Source of the DNA: an uncultured Gammaproteobacteria bacterium
GTDB lineage: Bacteria > Pseudomonadota > Gammaproteobacteria > Arenicellales > JAANXG01
Assembly: GCA_947259705.1 (NCBI GenBank)
Contig: CAMYNL010000019.1
Location: 1-59,638 of the forward strand
Length of the DNA: 59,638 nucleotides
Direction: 5' to 3'
The notes under the pieces were generated by a model, which saw nothing but the letters and a program-made list of their open reading frames with translations, was not told where the DNA came from and ran no database searches. Positions 45,096 through 53,740 of the stretch are shown one piece after another (the stretch's first letter is position 1; every line of letters begins with the position of its first letter). Both the position numbers and the translations under genes were made by a program.

Positions 45096-45544
45096 GCCTG
45101 GTCTCCAGATTGTTTTGATTCCAGTTCGGCCAGCGTCTCGCGGATTTGTGCCATGCCGGTTGCGATGTCCTCGGGTTGCGAGTGCAGGAGGTCGGGGCAG
45201 TGCGTGATCTCGATGAACTTGCCGACTACTTCATTATTGGTGTTGCGGTGATACACGGTCCAGACGCCGGCGAATGCGGTCTCGCGGACCTCACTGGGTC
45301 CCAGCGCGTCGATGGTGGCACTGACTTCGCCGCGACCGAGCAGTTGCAGGATCCGCTCTTCCTCGCCCGGCGCCATGGGGATGGCCTGCAGGTCGATGAC
45401 CGTCTTCTCACCGCTCTGCGCGAGCCGCTGCAGGGCATGGCGGATCTCGTGCAGGATGGGCAGGTCGTTGCCGGTGGCCGGATAGGCGCCGGCATCGGAA
45501 TGGGTCTCTATCGCAATATCGTGTAAGCCATCAGGTGTTGACAT
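45092..45544 (-). CDS. hupH: HupH/HyaF-like hydrogenase expression factor
   Basis: A 150-residue cytosolic protein. It matches the C-terminal HupH/HyaF domain: LQLLGRGEVSATIDALGPSEVRETAFAGVWTVYH and KFIEITHCPDLLHSQPEDI. Only one such domain is present, so it is shorter than HyaF (about 285 residues). Members assist maturation of the small subunit or its cluster insertion. Its start overlaps the protease gene by 14 nt and its stop overlaps hynS, so it is fully coupled. Confidence 0.85.
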   Translation of the reverse strand: MSTPDGLHDIAIETHSDAGAYPATGNDLPILHEIRHALQRLAQSGEKTVIDLQAIPMAPGEEERILQLLGRGEVSATIDALGPSEVRETAFAGVWTVYHRNTNNEVVGKFIEITHCPDLLHSQPEDIATGMAQIRETLAELESKQSGDQA

Positions 45545-46085
45545 GATGCGTGTCCAGGGGGTGTTCGGGTTTGGCGCCGGAGTCCGATGACGCTGAGTTC
45601 ACGCCGGTACCCGGCCAGTGGGCAAGCAGTCGCTCGACCTGCTGTTCGGCGCGGTCCATGGCGGCGGCCACCGCGGGGCTGGGCTGTTCGCCCCAGCCGG
45701 TGTCGGCGGGCTGGATCGCCACCAGGGCACGCTGGGACGGCAACCGCTCGGAAAGACGCGCCATGTCCAGCAGGTCCGCCAGCCCGACCTCGTGTACGCT
45801 CTTGCGCCCGCCACGCAGGTGGCGGTCCATGTCCTCGTCCAGCAGGCAGCGCACGGTACCCGGCGGCTGGTTCAACTCGGCGGCATCGATGACGATGAGC
45901 CTGTCGGCATGCTGGACGTCGGCGAGCAGGGTGAAACTGAGGGTGCCGCCGTCCAGGACGGTGACGGATTCGCTGTCGCAAAATTGCGACGACAAACGGT
46001 TTGCTATATGGCTGCCGACACCGTCGTCGCTCATCAGGGGGTTTCCGATACCGAGTATCAGGGTACGGGTGTTTTCTAACGACAA
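45531..46085 (-). CDS. hynD: Hydrogenase large-subunit maturation endopeptidase
   Basis: A 184-residue HyaD/HybD-type protease that removes the C-terminal tail of the large subunit after nickel insertion. The family signature ILGIGNPLMSDDGVGSHI starts at about residue 10. Asp in VIDAAEL and His in VHEVGLADLL are the other expected nickel ligands. I chose the TTG at 46085, which gives the standard N-terminus. The frame is open to 46163, but that upstream part overlaps the FNR-type site. It is the first gene of the hydrogenase operon. Confidence 0.88.
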   Translation of the reverse strand: MSLENTRTLILGIGNPLMSDDGVGSHIANRLSSQFCDSESVTVLDGGTLSFTLLADVQHADRLIVIDAAELNQPPGTVRCLLDEDMDRHLRGGRKSVHEVGLADLLDMARLSERLPSQRALVAIQPADTGWGEQPSPAVAAAMDRAEQQVERLLAHWPGTGVNSASSDSGAKPEHPLDTHHVNT

Positions 46086-46149
46086 TTTGTCTACTCTTAT
46101 GCGACTGGCTGGAGGCTCGCCATTGAACCGAAAAACCGAGCTTGCAGCC

Positions 46150-46163
46150 TTGACATATATCAA
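46150..46163 (+). promoter_or_regulatory. FNR/ANR-type box between hydrogenase and hyp operons
   Basis: TTGACATATATCAA matches TTGAT-N4-ATCAA at 9 of 10 defined positions. It lies in the 188-base divergent intergenic region, 65 nt from hynD and about 110 nt from hypC. Being nearly palindromic, it could serve both directions. Confidence 0.7.
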
Positions 46164-46182
46164 CCATCGCGCGCAGGATTAT

Positions 46183-46188
46183 TATAAC
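46183..46188 (+). promoter_or_regulatory. Candidate -10 element of the hyp operon
   Basis: TATAAC 27 nt downstream of the FNR-type box puts the box centre near -39 to -41 relative to the expected start site, the class II arrangement. No -35 hexamer at normal spacing is present, as expected for an activator-dependent promoter. Confidence 0.5.
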
Positions 46189-46273
46189 ACCAGTATTTGT
46201 AAGGCTTTGACCTGCGCTTCCCGCGACGAGTCGGCGGGATGATCGAGAACCCAAAACCCAACGGTGAACTGCA

Positions 46274-46540
46274 ATGTGCCTGGCGATACCGATGCAGGTA
46301 GTAGAGATAGACGGCTTCAATGCCCGTTGCGAAGCGAAGGGCGTCGAGCGCGACGTCAGCCTGTTCATGATGCAGGACCAGGGCGTCGGTGTCGGCGATT
46401 TCGTGATGGTCCATGTCGGTTACGTGATCCAGAAGGTGACGCCGCAGGAGGCGCGCTCGACCTGGGAGCTGATCGACCAGGTACTGGACGAACAGGACGC
46501 TGGAACGGTGGCGGCCGCCGAACTGGACGCCGCAAGCTGA
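46274..46540 (+). CDS. hypC: Hydrogenase maturation chaperone HypC
   Basis: An 88-residue chaperone that, with HypD, carries the Fe(CN)2CO unit to the large-subunit precursor. The essential Cys2 is present (MCLAIPMQVVEI), and GVGVGDFVMVHVGYVIQKV is the typical barrel segment. It is the first gene of the divergent hyp operon; hypA follows 6 nt later. Confidence 0.96.
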   Translation: MCLAIPMQVVEIDGFNARCEAKGVERDVSLFMMQDQGVGVGDFVMVHVGYVIQKVTPQEARSTWELIDQVLDEQDAGTVAAAELDAAS

Positions 46541-46546
46541 CCGACC

Positions 46547-46903
46547 ATGCACGAGCTGTCGGTGTGCCAGGCGCTGATCCGCGAAGTGGAGGCGCTTGCC
46601 CGCGAGCACGAAGCCAGGCTGGTGGAACAGATAGTGGTGCGGCTGGGGCCGCTGTCGGGGGTGGAGGCGCACCTGTTGCAGCAGGCCTATCCGCTGGCCT
46701 GTGCCGGCACCGTGGCCGAGAGCGCCGAGCTGGTGGTGGAGGCGGTGCCGATCCGCGTCGAGTGCAAGAGTTGCGGCGCCGAGACCGAGGCGAAGGCCAA
46801 CCGGCTGCTCTGCGGTGAATGCGGCGACTGGCGGACACGGCTGGTGGGCGGCGACGAGATGGTGCTGGCCAGCGTGTCCATGATGACCGGTACTGAACAT
46901 TGA
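46547..46903 (+). CDS. hypA: Nickel metallochaperone HypA
   Basis: A 118-residue protein delivering nickel to the large subunit. The N-terminal MHELSVCQALI supplies the nickel ligand His2. The zinc site is the pair CKSCGAETEAKANRLLCGECG (residues about 73-93). It works with HypB, encoded next after a 24-nt gap. Confidence 0.96.
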   Translation: MHELSVCQALIREVEALAREHEARLVEQIVVRLGPLSGVEAHLLQQAYPLACAGTVAESAELVVEAVPIRVECKSCGAETEAKANRLLCGECGDWRTRLVGGDEMVLASVSMMTGTEH

Positions 46904-46927
46904 CGAATATCGAGAGAGGGCGAAATT

Positions 46928-47791
46928 GTGTGTGATACCTGCGGCTGCAACGTGACCCACGGCAATGCTCACCTGGTGCAGGCGGGCGGCAAGCTGGAAA
47001 AGACCGAACAGGGACGCGAATCACTGACGGTATTGAAGAACCTGCTGAGCGAGAACGACCACCAGGCAGGACACAATCGCGAGCACTTCGACCGCCGCGG
47101 CATCCTGGCGGTCAATCTCATGTCCTCGCCCGGCGCCGGCAAGACAGCGCTGCTGGAATCCACCATCGACGCCCTCAACGGTGAATACAAGGTGGCGGTG
47201 ATCGAGGGTGACCTGGAAACCGAGAACGATGCCGAGCGCATCCGCAAACGCGGGGTGGAGGCGATACAGATCAGCACCGGCAGCGCCTGCCATCTCGATG
47301 CCCACATGGTGCACGACGCCCTGCATCATATGGACCTGAACGGGCTGGACATCGTGTTCATCGAGAACGTGGGTAACCTGGTCTGCCCGGCCAGTTTCGA
47401 TCTCGGCCAGCATCGCAACATCACCCTGCTGTCGGTGCCCGAGGGTGATGACAAGCCCGCCAAGTACCCGGTCATGTTCCGCGCCGCCGACCTGGTGCTG
47501 TTGACCAAGGCCGACCTGTTGCCGGTGCTGGACGACTTTCAGCCACAGCGGGCCGAGCGCTATCTGCGCGAACTGGCCAACGATGCGCCTGTATTGCACA
47601 CCTCCGTCCGCAGCGGTGCGGGCGTCGAGCAGTGGCTGGCCTGGCTGGGCACTGAGCTGACCGCCCAGCGCCAGCGCCTGGCCCAAGGCGAGACCGCGCG
47701 GCCGGCGGTGCAGCCCGAGGGTGCGACCCTGCACGCCGGCGAACACGGCGGACATCACCACCCGCATCACCACCTTCACCATCACGACTAG
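46928..47791 (+). CDS. hypB: Nickel-inserting GTPase HypB with C-terminal His tail
   Basis: A 287-residue SIMIBI GTPase. The N-terminal CDTCGCN is the high-affinity nickel site. The P-loop is SSPGAGKTALLE near residue 66, then EGDLETENDAERI, the metal-site segment GSACHLDAHMVH, and TKADLLP as G4. The last 16 residues are a His-rich tail (EHGGHHHPHHHLHHHD) with ten His. Most His-rich HypB proteins carry that stretch near the N-terminus instead. It starts with GTG at 46928 after GAGAGGG. Confidence 0.95.
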   Translation: MCDTCGCNVTHGNAHLVQAGGKLEKTEQGRESLTVLKNLLSENDHQAGHNREHFDRRGILAVNLMSSPGAGKTALLESTIDALNGEYKVAVIEGDLETENDAERIRKRGVEAIQISTGSACHLDAHMVHDALHHMDLNGLDIVFIENVGNLVCPASFDLGQHRNITLLSVPEGDDKPAKYPVMFRAADLVLLTKADLLPVLDDFQPQRAERYLRELANDAPVLHTSVRSGAGVEQWLAWLGTELTAQRQRLAQGETARPAVQPEGATLHAGEHGGHHHPHHHLHHHD

Positions 47792-47831
47792 ACTCCGCTA
47801 ACCGCACCCCACCACACGAGGAGGGAGCAAG

Positions 47832-48959
47832 ATGGCCGACACCGCTCAAAGCTGGCTGCAGCGCATCCGCGAGCTGCCGCTGCCGGCGCAGAAGGTCAAG
47901 ATCATGAATGTCTGCGGCGGCCACGAGCGCGCTATCAGCATGGCGGGCCTGCGCAAGCTGCTGCCGGAAAACGTGGAACTGATCCCCGGACCCGGCTGCC
48001 CGGTGTGCATCTGTCCGGAAGAGGACATCTACGACGCCATCCAGCTCGGCCTCAACGAGGACGTTACCGTGGTGGCCTTCGGTGACATGCTGCGGGTGCC
48101 GGTCAACGTGCCGCGGCGCGAGGTGCGTTCGCTGGAGCAGGCACGCGCCGCCGGTGCCGACATCCGCCCCATCGCCACGCCCCAGGAGGCCGCCGCCATC
48201 GCGCGGCAGGACCCCAAGCGCGAGGTGGTCTTTTTCGCCGCCGGCTTCGAGACCACCACCGCGCCGGTGGCGGCGTTGCTGGCCCAGGGGGTACCGGACA
48301 ACCTGTCGATCTTGCTGTCGGGGCGGCGCACGTGGCCGGCGGTGCAGCTGCTGCTGGAATCCGACGACCCGGGCTTCGACGCCCTGGTGGCGCCGGGCCA
48401 TGTCTCCACGGTGATGGGTGCCGAGGAGTGGGAGCCGGTGGCGACCCAATACGGCCTGCCGGTGGCGGTGGCCGGTTTTCATCCGGTGTCCCTGCTGGCG
48501 GCGATGTACTCGACCCTGCGCCAGTGGCTGGAGGGCAAGCCGTTCTTGGACAACGTCTACCCGGAAGTGGTCAAGCCGGGCGGCAACCCGGCCGCGCAGC
48601 GCTTCCTGCAGCACACCATGGAGGTCACCGACGCCAAGTGGCGCGGCATCGGTAGTATCCCGGACTCCGGCTACACAGTCACTGCCGGCTACCGCGATCA
48701 CGACGCGCGGCTGCGTCACCCGGCGCCGGAGACCCCCGAGCGCAAGCGCGCCGGTGAGATGCCGCAGGGCTGCGACTGCGCGCGGGTGGTGCTGGGCAAG
48801 ATCTATCCCACCGACTGCAGGATCTACGGGCTGGCCTGCACGCCCCGCACCCCGGTGGGTCCGTGCATGGTATCCGACGAGGGCGCCTGTCGCATCTGGT
48901 GGGCCAGCGGCGTGCGCATGAGCACCGCGGGCGAGGCGGCGGCCAAGAAGGCCGGCTGA
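47832..48959 (+). CDS. hypD: Hydrogenase maturation protein HypD
   Basis: A 375-residue [4Fe-4S] protein, the scaffold with HypC for assembling Fe(CN)2CO. Motifs are NVCGGHERAISMAGLR, GPGCPVCICPEEDI, FFAAGFETTTAP and PGHVSTVMG. The C-terminal cluster ligands are in GCDCARVVLGKIYPTDCRIYG and ACTPRTPVGPCMVSDEGAC. Full length. AGGAGGGAGCAAG precedes the ATG. Confidence 0.97.
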   Translation: MADTAQSWLQRIRELPLPAQKVKIMNVCGGHERAISMAGLRKLLPENVELIPGPGCPVCICPEEDIYDAIQLGLNEDVTVVAFGDMLRVPVNVPRREVRSLEQARAAGADIRPIATPQEAAAIARQDPKREVVFFAAGFETTTAPVAALLAQGVPDNLSILLSGRRTWPAVQLLLESDDPGFDALVAPGHVSTVMGAEEWEPVATQYGLPVAVAGFHPVSLLAAMYSTLRQWLEGKPFLDNVYPEVVKPGGNPAAQRFLQHTMEVTDAKWRGIGSIPDSGYTVTAGYRDHDARLRHPAPETPERKRAGEMPQGCDCARVVLGKIYPTDCRIYGLACTPRTPVGPCMVSDEGACRIWWASGVRMSTAGEAAAKKAG

Positions 48960-48995
48960 GAGGTCGACCGCGCCGCGATCCGGCCGACCTGCCGC

Positions 48996-51293
48996 ATGAT
49001 GGGTGCCAGCGAAGCGCAGCGCGGCGACGCTCAACACGCGGCAACCACCTGCCGCTGGGTCCTCGATGGCACCGTGCAGGGTGTCGGTTTTCGTCCCTTC
49101 GTTTATCGCCTGGCGCACGAGCTGGGACTCCGCGGCTGGGTGAAGAACCGCCTCGGCCGGGTGGAGATCGTCACCCAGGGTGAGCTGGATCGACAGCAGG
49201 CCTTTGCCAGGGGCCTGGTGGAGCGGGCGCCGCCGCTGGCGCAACCGCGTGTGGTGATTCGGGAAGAAATCGTGAGTGACCCCATCGCGGCCTTCGAGAT
49301 CGTCGCCAGCGATGCCGATGGCGAGGCCCGCATCTCGGTGCCGGCGGACCTGTTCATGTGCGACGACTGCGGCGCCGAGATGCAGCGGCCCGGCGACCGG
49401 CGCTACCGCTACCCTTTCATCAACTGCACCCAGTGCGGCCCGCGCTACACCCTGATCGAGGCCATGCCCTACGACCGCCCCAACACCAGCATGGCGGCGT
49501 TCAAGCTGTGCGCCGCCTGCCGTCGCGAGTACGAGTCACCCGCCGACCGGCGCTTCCATGCCGAGCCCATCGCCTGTCCCGCGTGCGGCCCGATGATCAG
49601 TTTTGAGAAGAACGGTGAAACCGTCGGCGAAGGCGAGGCTGCACTGCACGAGACGATGGGCGTGCTGCGGCAAGGCCGCATCGTCGCCGTCAAGGGGATC
49701 GGCGGCTACCACCTGTTGTGCGACGCGACGCAGGCGCACGCTGTGGATCGTCTGCGGCGGAAAAAGCGGCGGCCGCACAAACCCCTGGCGGTGATGTTTC
49801 CCGTCGCGGCCAATGACCCGCTGGCTGCGGTGCGCGAAGAGGTAGATTTGGATGCCGCGGAAGCGGCGCTGCTGCTGTCACCGCAGCGACCCATCGTGCT
49901 GGCCCGGCGCCGCGCGGACGGTCGCCTGCCGGAATCCATCGCCCCGGGACTGAACGAAGTCGGCGTGTTCCTGCCTTACAGCCCGTTGCACCAGCTGTTG
50001 CTGGCCGAATTGGGGCGGCCGCTGGTGGCCACCTCGGGCAACATCAGCGGCGAGCCGGTGCTGACCGATAACGCGGAGGCAGCGCGGCGGCTGGCGGGTG
50101 TCGCGGACGGCTTTCTGCATCACGACCGGCCCATCGTAAGGTCGGCAGACGACGCCGTGTACCGCCGCATTGCCGGCGTGCCGCGGCCGATCCGCTTGGG
50201 CCGCGGTACCGCGCCGCTGGAACTCACCCTGCGCCGGCCCCTGCCGCGACCGGTGCTGGCGGTGGGCGGGCATTTGAAGAACAACATCGCCCTGGCCTGG
50301 GATGACCGGCTGGTGATCTCGCCCCACATCGGCGACATGGGCTCGCCGCGGTCGCTGGCGGTGTTCGAGCAGGTGGCGGCCGACCTGCCGCGGCTCTATG
50401 GGGTGCAGGTGGCGGAGATCGTGTGCGACGCCCACCCCGATTACCAGACCACGCGCTGGGCCGAGCGGCAGGGTTTGACGGTGCATCGGGTCTGGCACCA
50501 TCACGCCCACGCAGCGGCAGCGGTGGCCGACGGCGACGCGGGCGCAGAGTATCTGGTGTTCACTTGGGACGGCGTCGGCCTTGGCGAGGACGGCACATTG
50601 TGGGGCGGCGAGGCCCTGTTGGGCAACGCCGGGCGCTGGCGGCGCGTGGGCAGACTGCGGCCGTTCCGATTACCGGGCGGCGACCAGGCCGCGCGCCAGC
50701 CGTGGCGTTCGGCGGTGTCGTTGTGCTGGGAGACCGGGTATGAACCGCCTCCGTTCCTGCCGCAACAGCCGTTGGTCAGGGCCGCCTGGGAAAACGACGT
50801 CAACTGTCCGGTGACCAGTGCAGCAGGCCGCCTGTTCGATGCCGCGGCGGCACTGACCGGCCTGCTGGAAGTGGCTTCCTTCGAGGGCCAGGGACCGACG
50901 CTGCTGGAGGCCTGTGCCGCGGGCGATGGGCGGGACGCGCCGGAACTGCCCTGCCGGCAAAATGATGCCGGACACGGGGAAATCGACTGGGCGCCGCTGG
51001 TGCCTTATCTGACTGACGGTGGCTTACCGGTTGCGGTGCGCGCGGCCGGTTTTCATTACGCCTTGGCCAGGGCAATGATGGCGCAGGCACAGCTGATAAG
51101 AAAACAGCTGAGGATCGACGCGGTGGCATTGGCCGGCGGCGTGTTTCAGAATCGCCTCCTTACCGAGGCGGCCGTAGAGCTGCTGCGCCGCAACGATTTC
51201 GAGGTAATAAATAATGAATGCATTCCGGTCAACGATGCCGGCATTAGCTGCGGTCAGATCATCGATTACGCCGCCCGCGACACCGAACGGTAG
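48996..51293 (+). CDS. hypF: Carbamoyltransferase HypF
   Basis: A 765-residue enzyme that makes the cyanide ligand precursor from carbamoyl phosphate. Domains in order are acylphosphatase (VQGVGFRPFVYRLAHE, residues about 20-105), double zinc finger (CDDCGAE, CTQCGPRY, CAACRREY, CPACGPM, about 120-205), YrdC-like adenylate-forming domain (KGIGGYHLLCDAT, about 225-400) and a Kae1-like carbamoyltransferase domain with HHHAHAAA and GGVFQN. It transfers the carbamoyl group to HypE, encoded 9 nt downstream. Confidence 0.97.
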   Translation: MMGASEAQRGDAQHAATTCRWVLDGTVQGVGFRPFVYRLAHELGLRGWVKNRLGRVEIVTQGELDRQQAFARGLVERAPPLAQPRVVIREEIVSDPIAAFEIVASDADGEARISVPADLFMCDDCGAEMQRPGDRRYRYPFINCTQCGPRYTLIEAMPYDRPNTSMAAFKLCAACRREYESPADRRFHAEPIACPACGPMISFEKNGETVGEGEAALHETMGVLRQGRIVAVKGIGGYHLLCDATQAHAVDRLRRKKRRPHKPLAVMFPVAANDPLAAVREEVDLDAAEAALLLSPQRPIVLARRRADGRLPESIAPGLNEVGVFLPYSPLHQLLLAELGRPLVATSGNISGEPVLTDNAEAARRLAGVADGFLHHDRPIVRSADDAVYRRIAGVPRPIRLGRGTAPLELTLRRPLPRPVLAVGGHLKNNIALAWDDRLVISPHIGDMGSPRSLAVFEQVAADLPRLYGVQVAEIVCDAHPDYQTTRWAERQGLTVHRVWHHHAHAAAAVADGDAGAEYLVFTWDGVGLGEDGTLWGGEALLGNAGRWRRVGRLRPFRLPGGDQAARQPWRSAVSLCWETGYEPPPFLPQQPLVRAAWENDVNCPVTSAAGRLFDAAAALTGLLEVASFEGQGPTLLEACAAGDGRDAPELPCRQNDAGHGEIDWAPLVPYLTDGGLPVAVRAAGFHYALARAMMAQAQLIRKQLRIDAVALAGGVFQNRLLTEAAVELLRRNDFEVINNECIPVNDAGISCGQIIDYAARDTER

Positions 51294-51302
51294 GGGCAAG
51301 AC

Positions 51303-52313
51303 ATGCCGCTGACCGACAGCCACATCTCACTGGCGCATGGCAACGGTGGCCGCTTCATGCGCGAGCTGATCGAGGAGATCTTCGCCCGCCACCTGGGCAA
51401 CCCGTTACTGGATGTCGACGCCGATGCGGTGGCGGTGCCGGTCCCCGACGGCGAGGTGGTGGTGACCACCGACGGTTTCATCGTCGAGCCACTGGAGTTT
51501 CCCGGCGGCAATATCGGTGCGCTGGCGGTCAACGGCACCGTCAACGACCTTGCGGTGAGCGGCGCCGAGCCGCACTACCTCACCCTCAATGCCTTCATCG
51601 AGGAGGGGCTGGCGGTCGAGGTGCTGGAGCGCGTCATCGCGTCACTGGCGTCGGCGGCCCAGGCCGCCGGGGTCGTGGTAGTAGCCGGCGATACCAAGGT
51701 GGTGCAGCGTGGCGAGGGCGGCGGCCTGTATCTCGCTACCACCGGTGTCGGCGTGCGCGAGCCACAGCAGCAGCTCGGTATGGCGCAGATACAGGCCGGC
51801 GATGCGGTGCTGGTCAGCGGGCCCATCGGCGACCACGGTGTGGCGGTGATGCTGGCGCGGGAACAGTTCGGCCTCAAGGGCGAGTTGTCTTCCGACTGTG
51901 CCAACGTGCTGTCGCTGACGCGCGCCCTGCGCAAAGTGCCGGGCCTGCGCTTCATGCGCGATCCCACCCGCGGCGGCCTGGCCACGGTGTCGCTGGAGAT
52001 CGCCCGCGCCACCGGCCTCGGCGTGCGCCTGCACGAACCCCGGGTGCCGATCCGAGCGGCCGTGCAGTCGGTGTGCGAGATGCTGGGTTACGACCCCTAC
52101 TACCTGGCCTGTGAGGGCAGGGTGGTGGCGGTGGTGGCCGACGAAGACGCGGAACAGGCCCTGGCCGCCTTGCGCAATGCCGAGGGCGGCGCCGAGGCCG
52201 AAATCATCGGGCACACGGTGAACGGCAGCCCGCACGTGGTGTTGGAAACCGAGCTGGGCGGTGAGCGCCTGCTGGAGGAACTGGAGGACGACCCGCTGCC
52301 GCGCATCTGTTAA
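51303..52313 (+). CDS. hypE: Thiocarboxamide-forming protein HypE
   Basis: A 336-residue PurM/SelD-like ATPase. The C-terminal PRIC ends in the cysteine that HypF carbamoylates and HypE dehydrates to thiocyanate. Other landmarks are LAHGNGGRFMRELIEE, GTVNDLAVSGAEPHYLTL, GDTKVVQRGEG and MRDPTRGGLATVSLE. It is the last hyp gene; no clear terminator follows. The 291-base gap to 52605 holds only a weak inverted repeat (AACAGCG...CGCTGTT, 52313-52356). Confidence 0.97.
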   Translation: MPLTDSHISLAHGNGGRFMRELIEEIFARHLGNPLLDVDADAVAVPVPDGEVVVTTDGFIVEPLEFPGGNIGALAVNGTVNDLAVSGAEPHYLTLNAFIEEGLAVEVLERVIASLASAAQAAGVVVVAGDTKVVQRGEGGGLYLATTGVGVREPQQQLGMAQIQAGDAVLVSGPIGDHGVAVMLAREQFGLKGELSSDCANVLSLTRALRKVPGLRFMRDPTRGGLATVSLEIARATGLGVRLHEPRVPIRAAVQSVCEMLGYDPYYLACEGRVVAVVADEDAEQALAALRNAEGGAEAEIIGHTVNGSPHVVLETELGGERLLEELEDDPLPRIC

Positions 52314-52604
52314 CAGCGGAGTTGTACCTGCTGGATAAGCGCCAGCACGCTGTTGGGTTGACATCAGCGTAAAAAATAGGGTTCTGTGTCACGTCGGGAA
52401 CACTTATGCGACTTGCATGCGGGACGGGGGGAGGTGGAGCAGTGGGAATGTCCGATTGAAATGACAGTATACTACCCGCGCCCCACCGGGCGCCCGGGAA
52501 CGAACATTAATGATCCGGTCGTTCTCGCTTGGGCACGGGCCGAGGGTGCACTCATTCATGATGATGTGGCACTAAGACACCATGTAAACCTTGGGAGGAT
52601 ATTG

Positions 52605-53351
52605 ATGAACGGTATCGCGAAAAGATTGCTCGCAGGCAAGTTTCTGCTGGCATTCATTGCAGGCTGCATGTGGTGGCAACCTGCTGCCGCTCAGGGGGTC
52701 GTGTACGACGAAACCGCAGGCGACAAATGGCGAAGCGCCTTGATCGTGTACCTGTGGGCGCTGGGCATGGACGGCACCGCCGCCATCGCTGGCAATGAGG
52801 TGGAAGTGGACAAGAGTTTCAGCGATCTATTAGAGGACCTCGACGCGGCGCTGTCGCTTCGATTTGAGTCGCACAAAGGCAGGTGGGGCTATTTCCTGGA
52901 TGCCATGTACACCAGACTGAAGCCGGAGGGAGACACTCCGATCGGCAAGGTGACGGTGGACGTCAAGAACGTGATCGCCGAGGCCGGAGGGTTGTATCAC
53001 ATCAATAGTACCGTGGCGGCGCTTTATGGCGTGCGTTATCAGGAGATGGACGTTGACCTCGAATTTCCACGGCGCACGGTGGGTGCCAAACAGGATTGGG
53101 TCGATGCCTTCGTGGGACTGCGGGTGGTACCGGTGCGGACCGAGAAATGGAACGTGTTTTTGCGCGGCGACATTGGCGGCGGTGATTCGGATTTTGTTTG
53201 GAACGCGGTGTTGGGTGCTCAATACCGTTTCAATAGGAACTGGTCAGCAATCGGCGCCTATCGCGTTTTGTCCAATGACGTTGAGAATAACGGATTCAGA
53301 TGGGACGTGGATTATCAAGGCTTGGGCCTGGCGCTTGGCTACTCGTTTTGA
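52605..53351 (+). CDS. Outer-membrane beta-barrel protein
   Basis: A 248-residue exported protein. The signal peptide ends QPAAAQ. The mature part alternates polar and hydrophobic residues in about eight to ten amphipathic strands (ALIVYLWALGMDGTA, WGYFLDAMYTRLK, WNVFLRGDIGGGDSDFVW, QYRFNRNWSAIGAYRVL) and ends in YSF. A terminal phenylalanine is the usual sorting signal for the BAM complex. GGGAGG precedes ATG 52605; the frame extends to 52386 without plausible coding. The specific role is unknown. Confidence 0.82.
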   Translation: MNGIAKRLLAGKFLLAFIAGCMWWQPAAAQGVVYDETAGDKWRSALIVYLWALGMDGTAAIAGNEVEVDKSFSDLLEDLDAALSLRFESHKGRWGYFLDAMYTRLKPEGDTPIGKVTVDVKNVIAEAGGLYHINSTVAALYGVRYQEMDVDLEFPRRTVGAKQDWVDAFVGLRVVPVRTEKWNVFLRGDIGGGDSDFVWNAVLGAQYRFNRNWSAIGAYRVLSNDVENNGFRWDVDYQGLGLALGYSF

Positions 53352-53400
53352 GTAGATGGCGCTCGCAGATAACGCACAGGTGCCGGGTTTGGACCCATGA

Positions 53401-53679
53401 TATCTGTTCTGGGTGGTCGTCGCATTCGCCTTCGGTGTGATCGTCGCCCTCTTCAGGGTATTCATACCGACTCTGCTAGATATGGCACTGGTTTCAGCGT
53501 TCTGTGCCATGACGGGTGCCGTTCTGATCGTAATCTTTGTAATGAATGCGCCGTTTGTGGGCCCCGCTAAGTTCTCCTCTAAGCCGTTTGATTTCTTCAT
53601 CGAAGGCGCACAGGCACGTCTCGCAGCGCACGATGCATTACGGGAGTCGCAGGACGCGACTCACCGCCCCCGGAACTGA
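53401..53679 (+). pseudogene. 3' fragment resembling the DUF4239/bestrophin-like C-terminus
   Basis: A short frame begins directly after an in-frame TGA (53398-53400) with FWVVVAFAFGVIVALF, a second membrane helix, then VMNAPFVGPAKFSSKPFDFF. That last segment resembles the conserved end of DUF4239 membrane proteins, which are normally over 200 residues. There is no ribosome binding site at the nominal GTG start 53413. It is best read as a truncated gene, although a genuine 88-residue protein cannot be excluded. Confidence 0.4.
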
Positions 53680-53740
53680 CAATAGGGAACTATCCTGTTT
53701 GTCTTGATCATTCGGACCCGGCCCCCAATCAATTTTCACG

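Noticed and set aside
43413-45251. Plus-strand frame of 612 codons opposite isp1/hynS
   Set aside because: Antisense shadow of confirmed hydrogenase genes.
46150-46155. TTGACA as a -35 hexamer of the hyp promoter
   Set aside because: The nearest good -10 (TATAAC) is 27 nt away, not 16-18. The hexamer is better explained as half of the FNR-type palindrome.
47472-49244. Minus-strand frame of 590 codons opposite hypB/hypD/hypF
   Set aside because: Antisense shadow; the sense genes carry full catalytic motifs.
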